From: Eubacteriales bacterium mix99
Lineage (GTDB): Bacteria > Bacillota > Clostridia > Caldicoprobacterales > DTU083
Length of the DNA: 64,000 bases
Reading direction: 5' to 3'
NCBI GenBank assembly: GCA_038396605.1
Contig: CP121690.1
Location: 124,001-188,000, forward strand
A program made the translations under genes and the position numbers. The notes under the pieces were generated by a model. The model was not told where the DNA came from, did not search any database, and was given only the letters and a program-made list of their open reading frames with translations. Positions 46,642 to 55,935 of this stretch are shown here, piece by piece. Within the stretch, counting starts at the first letter, position 1; every line of letters begins with the position of its first letter.

Positions 46642-48948
46642 ATGAGCAGGAACACAGGCACCGGAAAGAAAAGCGTATTGCTTCGCTTTTTTCTGTCCTA
46701 TTTGTATCTCCTTGTTTTTACGCTGTTGATCAGCTCCCTATTTCATCTTCAAACAGCAAATATATTGAAAAAGGAGAATAACAGGGCAAACAACGCGATT
46801 TTGAAGCAATTCAGCAATGCATTGGAAGACAAGTTCCTGTCCATGTCCGAATTGGCCGTCCAGGCTTACATTGGAGCCCAATCGGAGCTTCAAAGCCAGA
46901 ACAATCTGTCATCCTATGAAAGATATCGGATCTGCAAAAACCTGAATCAACTGAATACAGCGGCACAGACAAATATAGAAAACCTATTTATCTACTATTC
47001 GGAGCAGCGCTATATTGCAGGGTTAAAAAGCTCCGTTCCGGCCGATATCTTCTATGAAGCGTACTACCGTAAAAATGGGTTCTCCATGGAGGAATGGAAC
47101 AATGCCCTGCGAACCTCAAGCGGCTTCACGGCTTTTCCTGCCAAAACCGGCGCCATAAGTATCGCTTTTGTTTACTCGCCGTTTCAGCAGGGAAAAAAAG
47201 AACGGGACAAGGTATTTGTATGCTTTAATCCATCCAGACTCCGAAGTATATTGTGCAACAGCAAATGGGAGAGCAACGGAGCATTTCTTGTATTCAACGG
47301 CAACGGTAATCTGTTGACGTCCACGGATTCTGCCTACAATGATATGAATCTGAGATCGTATTTTGACAGGAACGGCTTTTTCGATATGAAACATGACGGA
47401 AAAGAATACACCTGTAAGATTATTCAATCCGCAAAAACAGACTGTTATTACGCATCCGTAACACCAAAAGCGGTTGCTGTGAAACCGGTTACGGATTTCC
47501 GAAACAAAGTATTGCTGTTCAGCGTATTGCTTTTCTGTGTCGGAATGTGGATTGCCTATATCCTGTCCAGGCAAAACTATGCACCACTGAAAAAATTGAT
47601 TGACTGGGTGGACGAAAAAGCCATGTATGATCCGAAAAGCTTTGAGACAGGAAACGAAATTGATATATTGGAAAAGGTATTGCAATTAAGCTTCCAGGAT
47701 CAGGAAAATTTAATTGTGCAGATCCAAAACAAAAAAAAGGACTTGCTGCAATCCTCCATTCGCAATCTGCTCTGTGATACGTCTTCCCCCACACAGGGAA
47801 ATTCCATACAGGATATCTTTGCAAAAAATGATATTCCTCTCCTGTCGGATCAATATGCTGTCATCCTGATCAATACGGATGAAAAATACAGCCATCCCGC
47901 AGTGACAGAAGCATTGGACACCGGAAATCTTTTTACGGCAATGACAACCAATACAATGGATAAATTGTCTGGAAATGACTTTCAGGGTTTCGTTGTACCA
48001 ATGGACAAAGAGCAATGTGCACTGCTCATAAACTTTGCCCCATTAATCCGGGAAACAATCATGCAGGAGACTTTGCTGTTCATTGCAAGGGAAGTAAAAA
48101 CATCCCTGAAATCAAGCTTTGGAATGCCCCTGACGATCAGTCTCAGTAATATACATACGGAAAATGAAGAAAATGATGGCATCCAACAGGCTTTCCAGGA
48201 AGCCCAATACGCAATGGAGTACCGGTTGACCATCGGATTCAACCAGATTATTCCCTATCAGGAGAAACAAGAGGACGGTTCAATCTATACTTTTTCCTTT
48301 CAAACCGATCATTTTATCAGTCTGTTTCTCAAAGAGCCCAGGAGCTCCGGGGAAATCGGCCAATTTGTTTCCGCACTTTTTACCAATAAGAATATTGATT
48401 CCCATGTTTCCCCTGGCATTGCAAAGGATTTCATCTACGATGTTTCCGGAAGCCTGTCCAAAGCAGTAACTGAAAAAATGATGGATGCCGATACGGAATG
48501 GAAGAAGGGAATCTTTTATCGCTTGCTGCAATGTGATACCTTGACCCAGTTCCGCAGCGAACTCATCGATATTTTGAATAAGTATCAGGAATATCTGCAC
48601 AAAAAGCCTGAATTATATTCTGTCGGGGCACAGATAAAAACTTTTATCAGCCGGAACTTTTCGGATCCTGCTCTCAGCCTGAACGCCTTAAGCAGTGAAT
48701 TCAACCTTTCCACATCCCACCTGTCCCGAACGTTCAAGGAAACAAACGGCATCAGTATTTCAGACTATATCAGCATATGCCGGATCACTCATGCCAGGGA
48801 GCTGCTGAGAGATTCGGATAAGACCGTCCAGCAGATTGCGGCAGAAACGGGCTTTTTGAGCAGCAGTGTATTTATCCGGGTATTTAAAAAAGCAGAGGGA
48901 GTTACGCCGGGCTCTTACCGTAAGCTGGAAAATCAGAAACGGGCCTGA
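46642..48948 (+). CDS. Membrane-anchored AraC-family sensor/regulator
   Basis: A 768-aa regulator and the only one of its type here on the plus strand. Start supported by CGGAGGT. Membrane segment 1 is FLSYLYLLVFTLLISSLFHL; segment 2 near 289-312 is VLLFSVLLFCVGMWIAYILS. The sensor between them contains FYEAYYRKNGFSMEEWNNAL. The AraC domain is at about 665-763: FNLSTSHLSRTFKETNGISI and QIAAETGFLSSSVFIRVFKK. Divergent from the SBP-LplB-LplC operon, whose activator it probably is. Confidence 0.92.
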   Translation: MSRNTGTGKKSVLLRFFLSYLYLLVFTLLISSLFHLQTANILKKENNRANNAILKQFSNALEDKFLSMSELAVQAYIGAQSELQSQNNLSSYERYRICKNLNQLNTAAQTNIENLFIYYSEQRYIAGLKSSVPADIFYEAYYRKNGFSMEEWNNALRTSSGFTAFPAKTGAISIAFVYSPFQQGKKERDKVFVCFNPSRLRSILCNSKWESNGAFLVFNGNGNLLTSTDSAYNDMNLRSYFDRNGFFDMKHDGKEYTCKIIQSAKTDCYYASVTPKAVAVKPVTDFRNKVLLFSVLLFCVGMWIAYILSRQNYAPLKKLIDWVDEKAMYDPKSFETGNEIDILEKVLQLSFQDQENLIVQIQNKKKDLLQSSIRNLLCDTSSPTQGNSIQDIFAKNDIPLLSDQYAVILINTDEKYSHPAVTEALDTGNLFTAMTTNTMDKLSGNDFQGFVVPMDKEQCALLINFAPLIRETIMQETLLFIAREVKTSLKSSFGMPLTISLSNIHTENEENDGIQQAFQEAQYAMEYRLTIGFNQIIPYQEKQEDGSIYTFSFQTDHFISLFLKEPRSSGEIGQFVSALFTNKNIDSHVSPGIAKDFIYDVSGSLSKAVTEKMMDADTEWKKGIFYRLLQCDTLTQFRSELIDILNKYQEYLHKKPELYSVGAQIKTFISRNFSDPALSLNALSSEFNLSTSHLSRTFKETNGISISDYISICRITHARELLRDSDKTVQQIAAETGFLSSSVFIRVFKKAEGVTPGSYRKLENQKRA

Positions 48949-48950
48949 TA

Positions 48951-48982
48951 GAAAAAAACAGCGAATCTGCATATTATTCGCT
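48951..48982 (-). terminator. Rho-independent terminator of the nine-gene operon
   Basis: On the minus strand AGCGAAT, a 9-nt loop, ATTCGCT, then GTTTTTTT. It lies about 85 bp after the aldolase stop, right behind the convergent regulator gene. Confidence 0.75.
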
Positions 48983-49057
48983 TCCACCAGGGTAATTGAT
49001 ATTTGAATGGGCATCTGTGTCCAGGGTCACGGAAGATCACTCATGCCAGGGGTCACC

Positions 49058-49083
49058 AGCGGGTAGTTATAAAATTACCCGCT
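49058..49083 (-). other. Hairpin across the aldolase stop codon
   Basis: AGCGGGTA (49058-49065) and TACCCGCT (49076-49083) form a perfect 8-bp stem whose 10-nt loop contains the stop codon of the aldolase gene. There is no T-run. It may protect the 3' end or help termination at 48951. Confidence 0.4.
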
Positions 49084-49747
49084 TCTGTGGAAAGATATCA
49101 TAACATGATTCAGCATCCTTTTTGAACTGATTTACAGATTGTTCCGTCAAAGGATGATACATCATCTGGTCAAACAGCTCCGGACGGATGGTGACGGCAT
49201 GGGAACCAGCTATGCTGACATGATAAATCTGATCGACATTCTTAAAGCTTGCTGCCAGTATCTGCGCTCTCAGCCCATAAAAATGGAATAAATGTACCAG
49301 ATCCGCGACAACATCCACTCCATGGGATGAGATATTGTCCAGCCGGTTTACATACGGAGCGATATAATCCGCACCTGCCCTGGCGGCAAGCAATCCTTGC
49401 TGCTGGGTAAATATTGCTGTTGCCGTTACATGAAAATTCATCTCTTTCAAATGGCGGATGGCTTTGATACCCTGCGGTGTAGCAGGTATTTTTACATAAA
49501 AGTTGCCGCCTGCCAAATCCCGTAAATGCAAAGCTTCCTGGATGATATCTTCTGCTTTATCACTGATCGTCTGCACATGAAGCATTTTTTCCTCACCGAT
49601 CACACGTCGGATTTCCCGGATCAGTTCTCTGAGCTTGAAATTGCTCTTTGATACAATGGTTGGATTTGTAGTTACTCCTTCTATAGGATACAGGTCTGTC
49701 AGCCGTTCTATATCCTTGATATTTGCTGTATCCAGCAAATAGATCAT
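49067..49747 (-). CDS. Transaldolase-like / fructose-6-phosphate aldolase-like enzyme
   Basis: A 226-aa class I aldolase of the TalC/FSA group (215-225 aa typical). The start MIYLLDTANIKDIERL and GVTTNPTIVSKSN are classic; the Schiff-base Lys is in FYVKIPATPQGIKAI; the active-site Tyr region is YIAPYVNRLDNISSHG. FSA-like enzymes cleave or form ketose phosphates using dihydroxyacetone, glycolaldehyde or hydroxyacetone as donor (known of the family). Last gene of the nine-gene operon, so it probably performs the final carbon-carbon cleavage. AGAGGGAA precedes the ATG. Confidence 0.9.
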   Translation of the reverse strand: MIYLLDTANIKDIERLTDLYPIEGVTTNPTIVSKSNFKLRELIREIRRVIGEEKMLHVQTISDKAEDIIQEALHLRDLAGGNFYVKIPATPQGIKAIRHLKEMNFHVTATAIFTQQQGLLAARAGADYIAPYVNRLDNISSHGVDVVADLVHLFHFYGLRAQILAASFKNVDQIYHVSIAGSHAVTIRPELFDQMMYHPLTEQSVNQFKKDAESCYDIFPQKRVIL

Positions 49748-49817
49748 TTTTTATTCCCTCTTCCCTGTTTGTACCTATATATTTTTACTGTAAAAATTAT
49801 GATCATTGTACAGGATT

Positions 49818-50768
49818 TCAACGCGCAATAAACTCCTCACGAACACGACGCACCGCGTCGATCGCCTCTAAATGCCGATATTTGACTGCTTTCACGGTAG
49901 GCCGCCAAACCGTTTGAAGAAATCCTGTCAGATCTTCAGCATTGCAGGTCTTGCTGCAATAGTTGACGGTACCTTCAAAATTCCACTGGCAGCTCCAGTT
50001 GCTGCCGGCAGGGACCTGTTCATAGCCGTGCTCATCCAATATGTTATATGCCCTCACCCATTCACTATCGCGATCAAAGGCCCCGCCGTAATACCAGTTG
50101 CTCTGCAGGAATTCTTTCGGCATCCTTTCCAAAAACTCTTTTTCATGATTCCAGATCCGATCGGACCAGAACCAGGGACGGGCACCATTTTTCTCAGCCG
50201 CTTTGGCGTAAAAGAACAAATCATCCCACCACTGACCCCCGTTGCGTACCAGCGCATATCGATAGCTGGACTGATGCCCATAGGTCTCCTCATCCATGCC
50301 GAGATGAAAATAAGCCGGCTTGTCAAACAATTCCGCAACTTCATCCATCAGATCCCGGCATACATTATAGTACTCCCTGCTTCCCACACACCGGGCATAC
50401 TTACCCAGCCACTCGTCATGGCAGGCGGAAAAATTGAGCTTGGGGACAGGAGCGATGCCGTTCTGCCGAAGCTTTGCCAGCATCCCGCCGAACTCCTCTT
50501 TGCTCAGGGAACCTTCCACGGCAAGTTCCGGATGGGATTCATAACGGATCCCTTCTCCCAGATCGATGACAAGGGTATTGATCCCCGCTTTTCGCATTTG
50601 GTTCGTTAGCAATTCCCATATGTCCCGGTCAAAGCGCAGCTTATCGCTGGCATTGAAATAATCCTCGGCATAGCCATCCGACAGGGACCGGTATTCGGCA
50701 TCCTGTTCCGCCCACATGTTATAGCCTATATGAATCAGATAAGCCCACATCAAATCCTTCTTCCGCAT
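49818..50768 (-). CDS. GH20-like TIM-barrel protein (putative glycosidase)
   Basis: A 316-aa protein without signal peptide. It resembles the catalytic barrel of family 20 hexosaminidases: GINTLVIDLGEGIRY, PVPKLNFSACHDEWLG, and the Asp-Glu pair in AYFHLGMDEETYGHQSS, which matches the catalytic DE of GH20; then ARPWFWSDRIWNH and a Trp-rich end (NWSCQWNFEG). It lacks the extra N-terminal domain of true GH20 enzymes and is much shorter. It could be a cytoplasmic glycosidase for the operon's substrate. GGGGAGAAGG precedes the start. Family assignment is by motif only. Confidence 0.62.
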   Translation of the reverse strand: MRKKDLMWAYLIHIGYNMWAEQDAEYRSLSDGYAEDYFNASDKLRFDRDIWELLTNQMRKAGINTLVIDLGEGIRYESHPELAVEGSLSKEEFGGMLAKLRQNGIAPVPKLNFSACHDEWLGKYARCVGSREYYNVCRDLMDEVAELFDKPAYFHLGMDEETYGHQSSYRYALVRNGGQWWDDLFFYAKAAEKNGARPWFWSDRIWNHEKEFLERMPKEFLQSNWYYGGAFDRDSEWVRAYNILDEHGYEQVPAGSNWSCQWNFEGTVNYCSKTCNAEDLTGFLQTVWRPTVKAVKYRHLEAIDAVRRVREEFIAR

Positions 50769-50857
50769 AAATCCTTCTCCCCTTTATTCTTTTTTGGTTT
50801 ATCAAAAATGAAACTGCCCGTGCTTCGATAAGCCGCCAGCTTCGGCAGGCAGTGCAT

Positions 50858-51358
50858 TCACCCGGCGTCGCCAATAATCATTACCTGTACCGTCCGTTCC
50901 CGGGCACGTGTCTGGTCAAAATCAATAAAGTATATAAATCCATATTCTCCCAGATCCAATTTCCCGTCGATCATCACCACGGTCACGTTCCTTCCGATAA
51001 TGGAGGAACGAATATGGGCATCCGTATTATGGCATCCCCGGGCGTCCTCCCCATGTTCTTTCGCAAATTTCAGGGCTTTGGGGCCGGGATGCAGATATAT
51101 TCCCTCCCTGCAGCATGTGGGGACAAGATTCTCCATCACGTCCACCAGATCCTGCTGCAGCGTCTCCAGCCCTGTCACAGACAGATCAAAGGCGCATTCC
51201 TGCGTAATGACGCTGCAGGTCGTATGATGGGAATAAACAACGACTATGCCGTTTCGGATGCCGGATCTTGCCGCAATAACCCTGGTTTGAGCGGTCACAT
51301 TATGGAATGTGCAGACCCGGTTGTTGGATTGTACCGAAAAAGTTTCCCGATATACCAT
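50858..51358 (-). CDS. UPF0047/YjbQ-family protein, divergent
   Basis: A 166-aa YjbQ-type protein. The active-site motif VVVYSHHTTCSVITQEC is present, with a distal HNTDAHIRSSIIG and DGKLDLGEYGFIYFIDFDQT. In common YjbQ proteins the last region reads LGTWQ; here the Thr-Trp-Gln is replaced by Glu-Tyr-Gly, and there is an insertion HPGPKALKFAKEHGEDARGC before the conserved N-x-D-x-H. E. coli YjbQ has weak thiamine-phosphate synthase activity, but the real role of the family is unknown. One of two paralogues in this operon. AAGGAGA lies 6 nt before the ATG. Confidence 0.85.
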   Translation of the reverse strand: MVYRETFSVQSNNRVCTFHNVTAQTRVIAARSGIRNGIVVVYSHHTTCSVITQECAFDLSVTGLETLQQDLVDVMENLVPTCCREGIYLHPGPKALKFAKEHGEDARGCHNTDAHIRSSIIGRNVTVVMIDGKLDLGEYGFIYFIDFDQTRARERTVQVMIIGDAG

Positions 51359-51446
51359 GTAAATCTCCTTCCCACCGCCGGCACCGGCGGCGCAAACCGA
51401 TGAGAGAAAACGTTTTTCAAGCCGATCCCTCCTGTTGCCAAATGGA

Positions 51447-52157
51447 CTATCTGTCCTGTCTTTTCAGGTCATCCGCAGCCCTTCGGACTGCCCCGATCAT
51501 CTCGTCGATCATGGCGATGGGGTCCTTTGCCTGCATAATGCCCGATGCTGCTCCGGCAGCTTCGGAACCGGCCATGATAAAATCATATACCTGCTGCCCG
51601 TTGGTGATACCTGCTGCCTGTTCCACCAGAATATCCGGGTAGATGGCCTTGATGGATCGGATGGATTCCCGGACATAGCCCATATCGCTGACGCCGCTGC
51701 CGGCGCCGCCGATCAGCTCCGTCGGCTCCGGATTGATGATATCCGGATGCAGCTGTGCGATGGCCCTGGCCTCGGCAATGGAATCCGCGCAGGCAAAAAC
51801 CAGGAAATCCAGTTCTCTGGCCCGGTCCATGGTTGCCCTGACCGCAGGCAAGGCCATGGGCTTTTCGCAGTGATTGACCACAACTCCCCTGGCGCCGGCG
51901 GCCTTCAGCCCCTCCGGCAAAATATCCGCCATGCCGCGTCCCGGACGGAGCGTATCCATATAGGGGGCCAGGAGGATCACATGTTTCGTGTTCTCCGCCA
52001 CCATGCGGATTTCTGTGGAAGGTGTAGTAAACAATACATCGATATCATACTTTTCCGCGGCGGCGTCGGCCGCTTTTGCATACTCCAGAACCGTATCGCC
52101 ATAAATATAATTTTTGGTTCCAATCTCAAAATAAGGTGTTCGGATTACAGGTTTCAT
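51447..52157 (-). CDS. Triosephosphate-isomerase-like sugar-phosphate isomerase (archaeal-type)
   Basis: A 236-aa TIM barrel close to the short, archaeal style of triosephosphate isomerase. Candidate catalytic residues: Lys in YFEIGTKNYIYGD, His in GVVVNHCEKPM (archaeal TIM has NHSE), Glu in NPEPTELIGGAGSGVSD (archaeal EPPELIG), and phosphate-binding VEQAAGITNGQQ and AAGAASGIMQAKD. Sitting between an FGGY kinase and an FSA-like aldolase it is unlikely to be the housekeeping enzyme; paralogues of this kind act on tetrulose phosphates in erythritol-type pathways (known). An isomerase of a short ketose phosphate is the best inference. Confidence 0.8.
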   Translation of the reverse strand: MKPVIRTPYFEIGTKNYIYGDTVLEYAKAADAAAEKYDIDVLFTTPSTEIRMVAENTKHVILLAPYMDTLRPGRGMADILPEGLKAAGARGVVVNHCEKPMALPAVRATMDRARELDFLVFACADSIAEARAIAQLHPDIINPEPTELIGGAGSGVSDMGYVRESIRSIKAIYPDILVEQAAGITNGQQVYDFIMAGSEAAGAASGIMQAKDPIAMIDEMIGAVRRAADDLKRQDR

Positions 52158-52252
52158 ATCATTTTTTACCTCTCATTATTATATCATTCCTATCGGTTTC
52201 CTTCTGTCTTTTCGTTCCCGTTTGTATGAACTCCGGCAAAGCAATAACCGTT

Positions 52253-53290
52253 TTACCGTGGCACTCGGCCGAAAACCTCTCTTGCGTTGTTCCGGAAGAT
52301 ATCTTCCTTATCCTGCCGGGTTAAGTGCGCTTTTTCCATCTCACTGAGCATATTATGGATCTGCTCATAGACATAAAAGGTATATCCCGACTCCGTTTCT
52401 CCGGATTCATGATGATTCCTGTTCCACATAAAATTTTCCCTGGCGAGGTTGATATAGGAAGTCTCCGTCCATTTTCTGCGCCCATGCCATAAAAAGATGG
52501 GCTCGTCCGTCCCGAACAGGATGCGCTTCGGACTTAAGAATTGCAGAGCCATCCGATGCACTTCCGGATTCAATACCGCCGCGGTGTCAAAATAAAATCC
52601 GTGGATATCCCCGCCCATTTTCCGAATGGCTTGTTCAAAGAAATATGGCGTGAAGCACCGGCCAAAATGGGCAAGCACCATGTTCAGATCCGGATATTTC
52701 CGGCGGATTTCCTTCAGTTCCCGGATGTTGGCGTCATCCGGCATTCTGCCTGCCCGGGGCAGATGCATCACAACGGGCAGGCGCAGCTTTTCTACCAGTG
52801 CCAGCTGAGAATGGGGCATAAACTGAAAAATGCCGATATCCGCCCCCTTCTTCCCGGAAACCATGTCCGGATAAGGCTTTACCCCGGAAAAATTCTTTTC
52901 CGTCAATTCCCGCTCCAGGTATTCGACGGAATATTCGGGCTTGATGCACATCAGACCGTATGCGATTTTACCCGTGTCCGCGCAGCGGGAAACATAGTCG
53001 TTATTGGCCTCCATATGCACCTCGCGGATCGGAAAGGGGAAAGCGGTCAGGCTCCATTTCTGATCCGGGAAAAGCGTATCATAATAATACGCCGCATCTT
53101 CCGCCGTCATATGCATGCCGCTTTGCAGTGCCCAGTCGTCCCGAATACGTTCCCCGGGTACATCGGCAATATGCTCCGGCAAATTGATATGGGTATGGGC
53201 ATCGATAAATTCCCGGGGCATTCTATCCTTCAGATGCTCCTCGTAGAATCTTCGGTCCCGCTCCGTATAGTGAAAATAATCGTATCGCAT
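52253..53290 (-). CDS. Amidohydrolase_2 family metal-dependent hydrolase
   Basis: A 345-aa hydrolase, longer than the other amidohydrolases here because of an N-terminal extension (DYFHYTERDRRFYEEHLKDR). Metal ligands are intact: EFIDAHTHINLPEHI, LPVVMHLPRAGRM, NMVLAHFGRCFTPYF and RILFGTDEPIFLWHGRR. AAGGAG precedes ATG 53290, 18 bp after the kinase stop, in the middle of the nine-gene operon. It may open a lactone or release a side group from the substrate; the reaction is not predictable. Confidence 0.88.
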   Translation of the reverse strand: MRYDYFHYTERDRRFYEEHLKDRMPREFIDAHTHINLPEHIADVPGERIRDDWALQSGMHMTAEDAAYYYDTLFPDQKWSLTAFPFPIREVHMEANNDYVSRCADTGKIAYGLMCIKPEYSVEYLERELTEKNFSGVKPYPDMVSGKKGADIGIFQFMPHSQLALVEKLRLPVVMHLPRAGRMPDDANIRELKEIRRKYPDLNMVLAHFGRCFTPYFFEQAIRKMGGDIHGFYFDTAAVLNPEVHRMALQFLSPKRILFGTDEPIFLWHGRRKWTETSYINLARENFMWNRNHHESGETESGYTFYVYEQIHNMLSEMEKAHLTRQDKEDIFRNNAREVFGRVPR

Positions 53291-53308
53291 GGAGAATTCT
53301 CCTTCCGT

Positions 53309-54769
53309 TTACCCAGCTGATCCTTCCGAATCGTTTTGCATACCATCCCGCATCTTCCGGAATTTTGTATACTTTTTCTCATAATACGGCAGATTCTCCG
53401 GAATCGGTTCATACACATGCTCCACATGAGTGATCGTCTTTGCTGCGGTTTCATATCCGTCATACCAGCCCAGGCCGCAGGCGGCAATCATACCGGCGCC
53501 GACGGCGCACAACTCCGTCTGGTTCAGACGAAGGACCGGAGTCTCTGTAATATCCGATATCATCTGGCACCATATGCGGCTTTTAGCAGCTCCGCCCACC
53601 AGGATAAGCCGGCGGACGGCGAACCCGTTATTGGCAAAATCCTCCAGCCCACGTTTTGCGCCGAAAGTCACGCCTTCCATGATGGCCCTGGCAAAGTCAA
53701 ACCGGTCGTGGGCCAGGGTAATGCCGGTAAACGCGCCCTTGGCTTTCGGGTTCCAGATGGGATACGCCGCTCCCGCCAGGTAGGGATAAAAGCACAGATC
53801 CTCATCCTTACGCTTTGCGACTTCCCGGTCCATCTCTCCAAAATCCTCCCGAAGGAAATGATTCCGATACCATTGCAGGGACCCGCCGGAACAAATCAAA
53901 GACGCCAGTGAACCGTAAAGCCCGTCGACGGGGTGTTTGCCTGCCGCGATAAAGCTTTTTGTTTTCAGGGGCTTTGTGCCGACTCCCAGCAGTACCCATG
54001 CCGTACCCGCAGAAAGCAGCATGTCCCCCTCATGGACGGCGCCGGCTCCGACGGCGGCGCAATATTGGTCGTGCAGGCCATTAAAAACCGGAATGCCGGT
54101 TTTCAGTCCCATAAGATCCGCAGCGTTTTTACAAAGCTTTCCCACTTCTGCGCCGGAGGGCAGCACCGGCGTCAGTTCCTGTTCGCGGATACCGGATGCC
54201 TCCAGTATTCTACTGTCCCAGCACCCGTTCCCGATGTGATACAGCTGCCGCATTGCGGCATTGGTGGGATCGATCACAGCACTGCCGGTAAGGAAACGGT
54301 TCATGAATTCCAAAGTGGAAAGAAACGAAGACGCCTTCCCATACCGGGGCTGTTTCTTCATATGCATGATTTTAGCGGCATCCAGGGAAGGATTGGCCTT
54401 CCAGCCCGTCGCCCCATAAATATACTCGTTGGAAAGCTTTCTCTCCAGCTCAGCAGCTTCCTCAACCGAACGGCTGTCCATCCAGGTCAGGGCGTTTCCG
54501 ATGGTTTTGCCGTCCCGATCCAGGGCCACCGTGCTAGCGCCCTGTGTGGACAGAGAAATGGCTTCCACCTGACTGCCGCCAATCCCTCTCAGAGCTTCCC
54601 GCACTGCCGCCGTGGCGGCCTCCATCCAATCCTCCGCCCGCTGCTCCATATGGCATCCGTTACTGAAAAGCTTCAATTCCCGGCTGCCGGAAGCGGCAAT
54701 CCGCCCGTCCCTTGCCAGGATAAGAGCCTTGACACAAGTTGTTCCGATATCCAGTCCGATCACAAACAT
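53309..54769 (-). CDS. FGGY-family carbohydrate kinase (xylulokinase-like)
   Basis: A 486-aa ATP-dependent sugar kinase. The ATP-domain start MFVIGLDIGTTCVKALILAR is used as translation start because GGGAGGA lies 6 nt upstream. Other features: NALTWMDSRSVEEA, catalytic Asp in FNGLHDQYCAAVGAGAV, LSAGTAWVLLGVG and RRLILVGGAAKSRIWCQMIS, the last being the ATP-binding FGGY signature region. Expected to phosphorylate a ketose, alditol or related polyol after import, supplying the isomerase and aldolase encoded downstream. Confidence 0.92.
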   Translation of the reverse strand: MFVIGLDIGTTCVKALILARDGRIAASGSRELKLFSNGCHMEQRAEDWMEAATAAVREALRGIGGSQVEAISLSTQGASTVALDRDGKTIGNALTWMDSRSVEEAAELERKLSNEYIYGATGWKANPSLDAAKIMHMKKQPRYGKASSFLSTLEFMNRFLTGSAVIDPTNAAMRQLYHIGNGCWDSRILEASGIREQELTPVLPSGAEVGKLCKNAADLMGLKTGIPVFNGLHDQYCAAVGAGAVHEGDMLLSAGTAWVLLGVGTKPLKTKSFIAAGKHPVDGLYGSLASLICSGGSLQWYRNHFLREDFGEMDREVAKRKDEDLCFYPYLAGAAYPIWNPKAKGAFTGITLAHDRFDFARAIMEGVTFGAKRGLEDFANNGFAVRRLILVGGAAKSRIWCQMISDITETPVLRLNQTELCAVGAGMIAACGLGWYDGYETAAKTITHVEHVYEPIPENLPYYEKKYTKFRKMRDGMQNDSEGSAG

Positions 54770-54846
54770 AGATTTCCTCCCGTTAAGCATGGGCTTTCAT
54801 TCACCGCCGTCTTCCGCATCATAGTCTCACCCGCTGTGAGTGAATT

Positions 54847-55803
54847 TTAAAGGTCCTGATTCCGGATCCCGTTGTACCAGCTGCCAAACGGCCTGGCAAT
54901 GGCTTCGCTGACATAGCAGACGCCTTTCCCCAGGCGCATGATGGATGCGGGGCATTCCATGGAGATCGGGCCATACAGTTCGATTCGGGAGATCATCCTC
55001 TGCCAGGAGTCCCCTCCCGGATTGCAGAAGGTATGGATTTCAAATCGTTCCCTGGCATTGATGATATCCCTGGGACCGATGGTCACCGCTCTGGGAGGCA
55101 CCGCCCAAACGTCGCCGGAAGCTCCCATAGATGCGAAAAGAGAGTTTTCACAGATCGTAAGAGGTGTCTCAGTGGTGAGACGGGATCCCAATTTACAGAA
55201 TTCCTCCAGGGAATCCGCCTGGAACTCCTTCGCTCCGGGATCGATAAACGCCGTATGCCCCGGCCAGCCGGTAGCGGAATAAACCACATCGGCACCTCCG
55301 TCGCCGCATTCCTCGATCATCCGGGAATAAACATCGGTTCCCTTGTTTTCATCGGTAAAAACATGCCAGTGATCTTCGGAAGGACGAAGATCCTCGCGGA
55401 TATTTCCGTAAAAATGGTTGCGGAACGAATAACCCAGACCCGCGCCGTAGGTCAGGGGCGCAACATTCCCCTCCCCGTCCGCCCATTCGTCCATGGCGAA
55501 AGCATCCACATTGCGGCAGCTGACATTGTACCGGTTGATCGTTTCCGCCACAGCGGAATAGACTCCTGGCCACTGATTCGGAAAAATCATGGTCAGATGC
55601 CTGTCCATGACGTCACTCAGATAGATCCGGTGAAAAATATCCTGTGCCAATACCAGCGTGGGGTCCAGCACCACTTTGACAGAAAAACCGTTTTCGTTGG
55701 TATATTCCATCTCCTCCCGCTTGATCCCCCGCACTCTCTCCAGCATTTCCACATCTCTGGAAGGCAGCCAGGATGCCGGTTCAAAGACAAATTCCTTCTT
55801 CAC
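54847..55803 (-). CDS. NagB-like (glucosamine-6-phosphate deaminase-related) protein
   Basis: A 318-aa protein with GTG start 55803 (AAGGAAGG upstream). It follows the NagB pattern: NVDAFAMDEWADGEGN (MDEY region with the general-base Asp), SATGWPGHTAFIDPG in place of GxGADGHIAFNEPG, and PRAVTIGPRDIINARE. It is longer than NagB (about 245-270 aa). The Asp before GH (D141 of E. coli NagB) is Pro here and the Glu of NEP is Asp, while the His is kept. So it is likely an isomerase or deaminase of another sugar phosphate, or a lactonase-like relative. Third gene of the operon, after a 132-bp gap. Confidence 0.78.
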   Translation of the reverse strand: MKKEFVFEPASWLPSRDVEMLERVRGIKREEMEYTNENGFSVKVVLDPTLVLAQDIFHRIYLSDVMDRHLTMIFPNQWPGVYSAVAETINRYNVSCRNVDAFAMDEWADGEGNVAPLTYGAGLGYSFRNHFYGNIREDLRPSEDHWHVFTDENKGTDVYSRMIEECGDGGADVVYSATGWPGHTAFIDPGAKEFQADSLEEFCKLGSRLTTETPLTICENSLFASMGASGDVWAVPPRAVTIGPRDIINARERFEIHTFCNPGGDSWQRMISRIELYGPISMECPASIMRLGKGVCYVSEAIARPFGSWYNGIRNQDL

Positions 55804-55935
55804 TTTACCTTCCTTCCTTTCTGTACCATTTTCATTCTTTCTCCGTTGCTTTTGTCAGAAATCATGATAATACCGCAAAGCCCCGGCCCGCCGAAACGAT
55901 AGGACGGCAGGTCCGCCTTTCTGCGGCAGGATTTT

